Part shown: one piece after another, positions 61,298 to 64,000 of the stretch | Layout of the letters: each line of letters begins with the position of its first letter | Position numbering within the stretch: the first letter of the stretch is position 1 | From: Lachnospiraceae bacterium | GTDB lineage: Bacteria; Bacillota; Clostridia; Lachnospirales; Lachnospiraceae | Direction of reading: 5' to 3' | NCBI GenBank assembly: GCA_017476665.1 | Contig: JAFUZJ010000012.1 | Coordinates: forward strand, 1-64,000 | Length of the DNA: 64,000 nt | Program-made: the position numbers and the translations under genes | Notes under the pieces: generated by a model | Databases searched by the model: none | Told to the model about the DNA's origin: nothing | Seen by the model: only the letters and a program-made list of their open reading frames with translations

Positions 61298-62749
61298 ATG
61301 AGTATATTGGATTATACGGCGGTAGAACTGTCGGATCAGATCAGGCGGGGCGAAATAAAAGTGGTGGATGCGGTGGAGGCTGTCTTTGCGCAGATCGACG
61401 GGCGGGAGAAGGAGTTAAATTGCTATGTCACACTGCAGAAAGAGCGTGCGCTGGAACAGGCGAAGATCGTGCAGGCAAAGATTGACGCAGGAGAACTTTC
61501 CGGACCGCTTGCGGGAGTGCCTTTTGCCATAAAGGATAATATGTGTACCAAAGGGACACGCACGACCTGTTCTTCCAAAATTCTGGAGAATTTTGTGCCT
61601 GCCTATAGCGCTACGGCAGTGGAAAAGCTGGAAGCGGCGGGAGCGGTTGTGATCGGAAAGACCAACATGGATGAGTTCGCCATGGGCAGCACCACGGAGA
61701 CGTCTTATTACGGAGTGACGAAGAATCCGCACAATGCCATGCATGTGCCCGGGGGGTCCTCGGGCGGTTCGGCAGCGGCGGTGGCAGCGGGAGAATGCTT
61801 TGCGGCGCTGGGTTCCGATACCGGCGGTTCCATCAGACAGCCTGCATCTCACTGCGGTGTGGTGGGCATGAAACCCACCTACGGAACAGTGTCCCGGTAT
61901 GGTCTGATCGCCTATGGATCTTCGCTGGATCAGATCGGACCGTTGGCAAAGGATGTGCGGGATTGCGCAGCCATTCTGGAGGTGATCTCCGGGCGGGATG
62001 AGAAAGATTCCACGTCCATGAGCAGGGAAAATGGGCAGGGTACAGATTTTATATCGGCTCTGCAGGAGGATATACAGGGGATGCGCATCGGCATTCCCAG
62101 GGACTATTTCGGAGCGGGACTGGATACGGAAGTCAGGGATGCAGTCTTGGCGGCGGCTGAGGTGCTGCGGGCAAAGGGTGCTGTGGTGGAGGAGTTTGAC
62201 CTGAGTCTGGTGCAATATGCGATCCCCACCTATTACACCATTGCGGCGGCAGAGGCCAGCTCCAACCTGGAGCGGTTTGACGGCATCAAGTATGGTTACC
62301 GGACGGCGGAGGCGGACAATCTCCATGCCATGTACAAAAAGACCCGTTCCGAGGGATTCGGGGCGGAGGTGAAGCGACGGATCATGCTGGGGTCCTTTGT
62401 GTTGAGTTCGGGTTATTATGATGCCTATTATCTGAAGGCGCTTCGGGTGAAAGCATTGATCCGACGGGCTTTTGATGCGGCATTTGCAAAGTATGATGTG
62501 ATCCTGGGACCGGTGGCGCCCACCACGGCACCGAAGCTGGGAGAGAGTCTGGCGGATCCGCTGAAGATGTATCTGGGTGATATTTACACCATATCCGCCA
62601 ATCTGGCGGGGCTTCCGGGCATCAGTGTACCATGCGGAACAGATGCGGCGGGACTGCCCATCGGCGTACAATTACTGGGAGATTGCTTTCAGGAGAAAAA
62701 GATCCTGCGCGTGGCTTATACCTACGAGCAGGCAGTGAAAAGAGGGTAG
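61298..62749 (+). CDS. gatA: Asp/Glu-tRNA amidotransferase subunit A
   Basis: A 483-residue amidase that frees ammonia from glutamine and sends it to GatB. The catalytic Ser-cisSer-Lys triad is in PFAIKDNM (Lys), GGSSGGSAAAVAAG (cis-Ser) and SDTGGSIRQPASHCGVVG (nucleophile). The start MSILDYTAVELSDQIRRGE fits. AAAGAGGG precedes the ATG at 61298. It ends three bases before gatB. Confidence 0.95.
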   Translation: MSILDYTAVELSDQIRRGEIKVVDAVEAVFAQIDGREKELNCYVTLQKERALEQAKIVQAKIDAGELSGPLAGVPFAIKDNMCTKGTRTTCSSKILENFVPAYSATAVEKLEAAGAVVIGKTNMDEFAMGSTTETSYYGVTKNPHNAMHVPGGSSGGSAAAVAAGECFAALGSDTGGSIRQPASHCGVVGMKPTYGTVSRYGLIAYGSSLDQIGPLAKDVRDCAAILEVISGRDEKDSTSMSRENGQGTDFISALQEDIQGMRIGIPRDYFGAGLDTEVRDAVLAAAEVLRAKGAVVEEFDLSLVQYAIPTYYTIAAAEASSNLERFDGIKYGYRTAEADNLHAMYKKTRSEGFGAEVKRRIMLGSFVLSSGYYDAYYLKALRVKALIRRAFDAAFAKYDVILGPVAPTTAPKLGESLADPLKMYLGDIYTISANLAGLPGISVPCGTDAAGLPIGVQLLGDCFQEKKILRVAYTYEQAVKRG

Positions 62750-62752
62750 ATC

Positions 62753-64000
62753 ATGGCGAAAGAATATGAAACAGTCATCGGATTGGAGGTTCATGTAGAG
62801 CTTGCCACCAAAACCAAAATTTTCTGCGGCTGTTCCACTGCGTTCGGCGGAGCGCCCAACACGCATACCTGCCCGGTCTGTACGGGAATGCCCGGGTCAC
62901 TGCCTGTGCTGAACAGGCAGGTGGTGGAGTATGCCGTTGCGGTGGGACTTGCCACCAATTGCAGCATTACGCAGCACTGTAAATTTGACAGAAAAAATTA
63001 TTTTTATCCGGATAATCCGCAGAACTATCAGATTTCTCAACTGTATCTTCCAATCTGCAGAAACGGGTATGTGGAGATTGAGACGCCGGAAGACGACGGT
63101 TTGAAGCGGAAGCGCATCGGTATCCACGAGATCCATATGGAGGAGGACGCGGGCAAGCTCATTCATGACGATTGGGAGGGCAGTTCTTTAGTGGATTACA
63201 ATCGCTCCGGCGTTCCTTTGATCGAAATTGTGTCGGAACCGGACATGCGAAACGCTGACGAGGTCATTGCGTATCTGGAAAAACTGCGTACGACGATCCA
63301 GTATCTGGGGGCTTCTGACTGCAAACTGCAGGAGGGTTCCATGCGGGCGGATGTGAATATTTCCGTACGTGAGATGGGGGCGGCGGAATTCGGTACCCGT
63401 ACGGAGATGAAGAATCTGAATTCTTTCCATGCCATCATGCATGCGATCGAGGGGGAGCGGGCCAGACAGATCGACCTGATCGAATCCGGGGAAAAGGTGG
63501 TGCAGGAGACCAGACGCTGGGATGATCAGAAGGGGATGTCTTATGCCATGCGTTCCAAAGAAGATGCCCAGGATTATCGGTATTTTCCGGACCCGGATCT
63601 GGTGCCGGTGTATATCAGCGACGAGTGGATCGCGCGCGTGCGGGCAAACCAGCCGGAACTTCGGGAGGCAAAAATGAAACGCTACCGAGAATCATTTGGA
63701 ATTCCCGATTATGATATCCGCATCATCACGGATTCCAAGCACATGGCGGATCTTTTTGAGGAGACGGTGGCATTGGGCGCACAGCCCAAGAAAGTGTCCA
63801 ACTGGCTCATGGTGGAAACACTGAGAATCCTGAAAGAGCGTGAGATGGATGCCCAGGATATTGGATTTTCCCCCAAACATCTGGCAGCGCTGATCGCGTT
63901 GGTGGATCAGAAGGCGATCACCACTACGGTGGCTAAAGAGGTGTTTGAAGTGATGTTTGCGGAGGATGTGGATCCCGTGGCATATGTGGAAGAAAAGGGA
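62753..64000 (+). CDS. gatB: Asp/Glu-tRNA amidotransferase subunit B (3' end outside window)
   Basis: The first 416 codons of GatB are present and the frame is open to the last base; about 60 residues should be missing. The start MAKEYETVIGLEVHVELATK, the zinc cysteines CGC and CPVC, then RKNYFYPDNPQNYQISQ with IHMEEDAGKLIHD, and YNRSGVPLIEIVSEPDMRN are all as in the family. GatB phosphorylates and amidates the tRNA-bound Asp or Glu. The tail domain that contacts tRNA begins near the window end. Confidence 0.95.
   Translation, partial: MAKEYETVIGLEVHVELATKTKIFCGCSTAFGGAPNTHTCPVCTGMPGSLPVLNRQVVEYAVAVGLATNCSITQHCKFDRKNYFYPDNPQNYQISQLYLPICRNGYVEIETPEDDGLKRKRIGIHEIHMEEDAGKLIHDDWEGSSLVDYNRSGVPLIEIVSEPDMRNADEVIAYLEKLRTTIQYLGASDCKLQEGSMRADVNISVREMGAAEFGTRTEMKNLNSFHAIMHAIEGERARQIDLIESGEKVVQETRRWDDQKGMSYAMRSKEDAQDYRYFPDPDLVPVYISDEWIARVRANQPELREAKMKRYRESFGIPDYDIRIITDSKHMADLFEETVALGAQPKKVSNWLMVETLRILKEREMDAQDIGFSPKHLAALIALVDQKAITTTVAKEVFEVMFAEDVDPVAYVEEKG

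Noticed and set aside
61415..62671. A 418-codon minus-strand frame opposite gatA
   Set aside because: Antisense shadow of gatA, with no start signals and no recognisable domain.

Overview
The window looks like chromosomal DNA of an anaerobic Firmicute of the class Clostridia, most probably a gut Lachnospiraceae. This rests on codon use, strong AGGAGG ribosome binding sites, a four-subunit 2-oxoacid:ferredoxin oxidoreductase, the LL-diaminopimelate aminotransferase route to lysine, a glnA gene followed by an ANTAR regulator, a T-box leader before aspS, and a monoderm-type Tad pilus locus without a secretin. The genus cannot be fixed from sequence reading alone. No rRNA, tRNA, CRISPR array, intact insertion sequence or prophage was seen.

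Layout. 1-4.3 kb: the tail of an Rpn-type nuclease gene, then a two-gene unit made of a degenerate RNase H-fold protein and a large WYL-like/SF1 helicase/nuclease fusion, which is a candidate defence module. 4.4-8.4 kb: oxidoreductase operon (gamma, delta, alpha, beta) plus a CbiT-like methyltransferase homologue. 8.5-10.5 kb: an Ala-rich coiled-coil protein converging on a TrpB2-type tryptophan synthase. 10.7-14.9 kb: MoxR ATPase, DUF58 and transglutaminase operon. 15-18 kb: a FGGY pentulose kinase and a fucose/arabinose isomerase-family protein. 18.1-28 kb: a compact Tad/Flp pilus operon that includes a 1349-residue secreted glycine-rich protein; a 40-residue membrane protein lies antisense to its probable leader.

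28-41.5 kb is mostly housekeeping: a glycosyltransferase, hisC, hslO, nadE, glnA with its ANTAR regulator and an apparent antitermination leader, dapF and dapL, and a few membrane or hydrolase genes. 41.7-57 kb is accessory and visibly eroding. It holds a second Rpn protein, HAD and NADAR proteins, an AraC regulator, a heterodimeric ABC exporter, a LigT-type phosphoesterase, a structured intergenic repeat and a Nudix protein. It also holds at least eight gene remnants: a methyltransferase, an XRE regulator, membrane proteins, a metallo-beta-lactamase-fold hydrolase, an alpha/beta hydrolase, a ferric-reductase-like membrane protein, an FMN-binding protein, and a collapsed ABC exporter pair. An ApbE flavin transferase, a NusG-II protein and a Gx transporter remain intact beside the remnants of what looks like a flavin-based electron-transfer locus.

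57-64 kb: an XRE-AbrB regulator, an acyltransferase, and a T-box-controlled aspS-gatC-gatA-gatB operon that runs off the window end. AspRS and GatCAB together would make Asn-tRNA(Asn) (and possibly Gln-tRNA) by transamidation, and the T-box specifier may read AAC (Asn).
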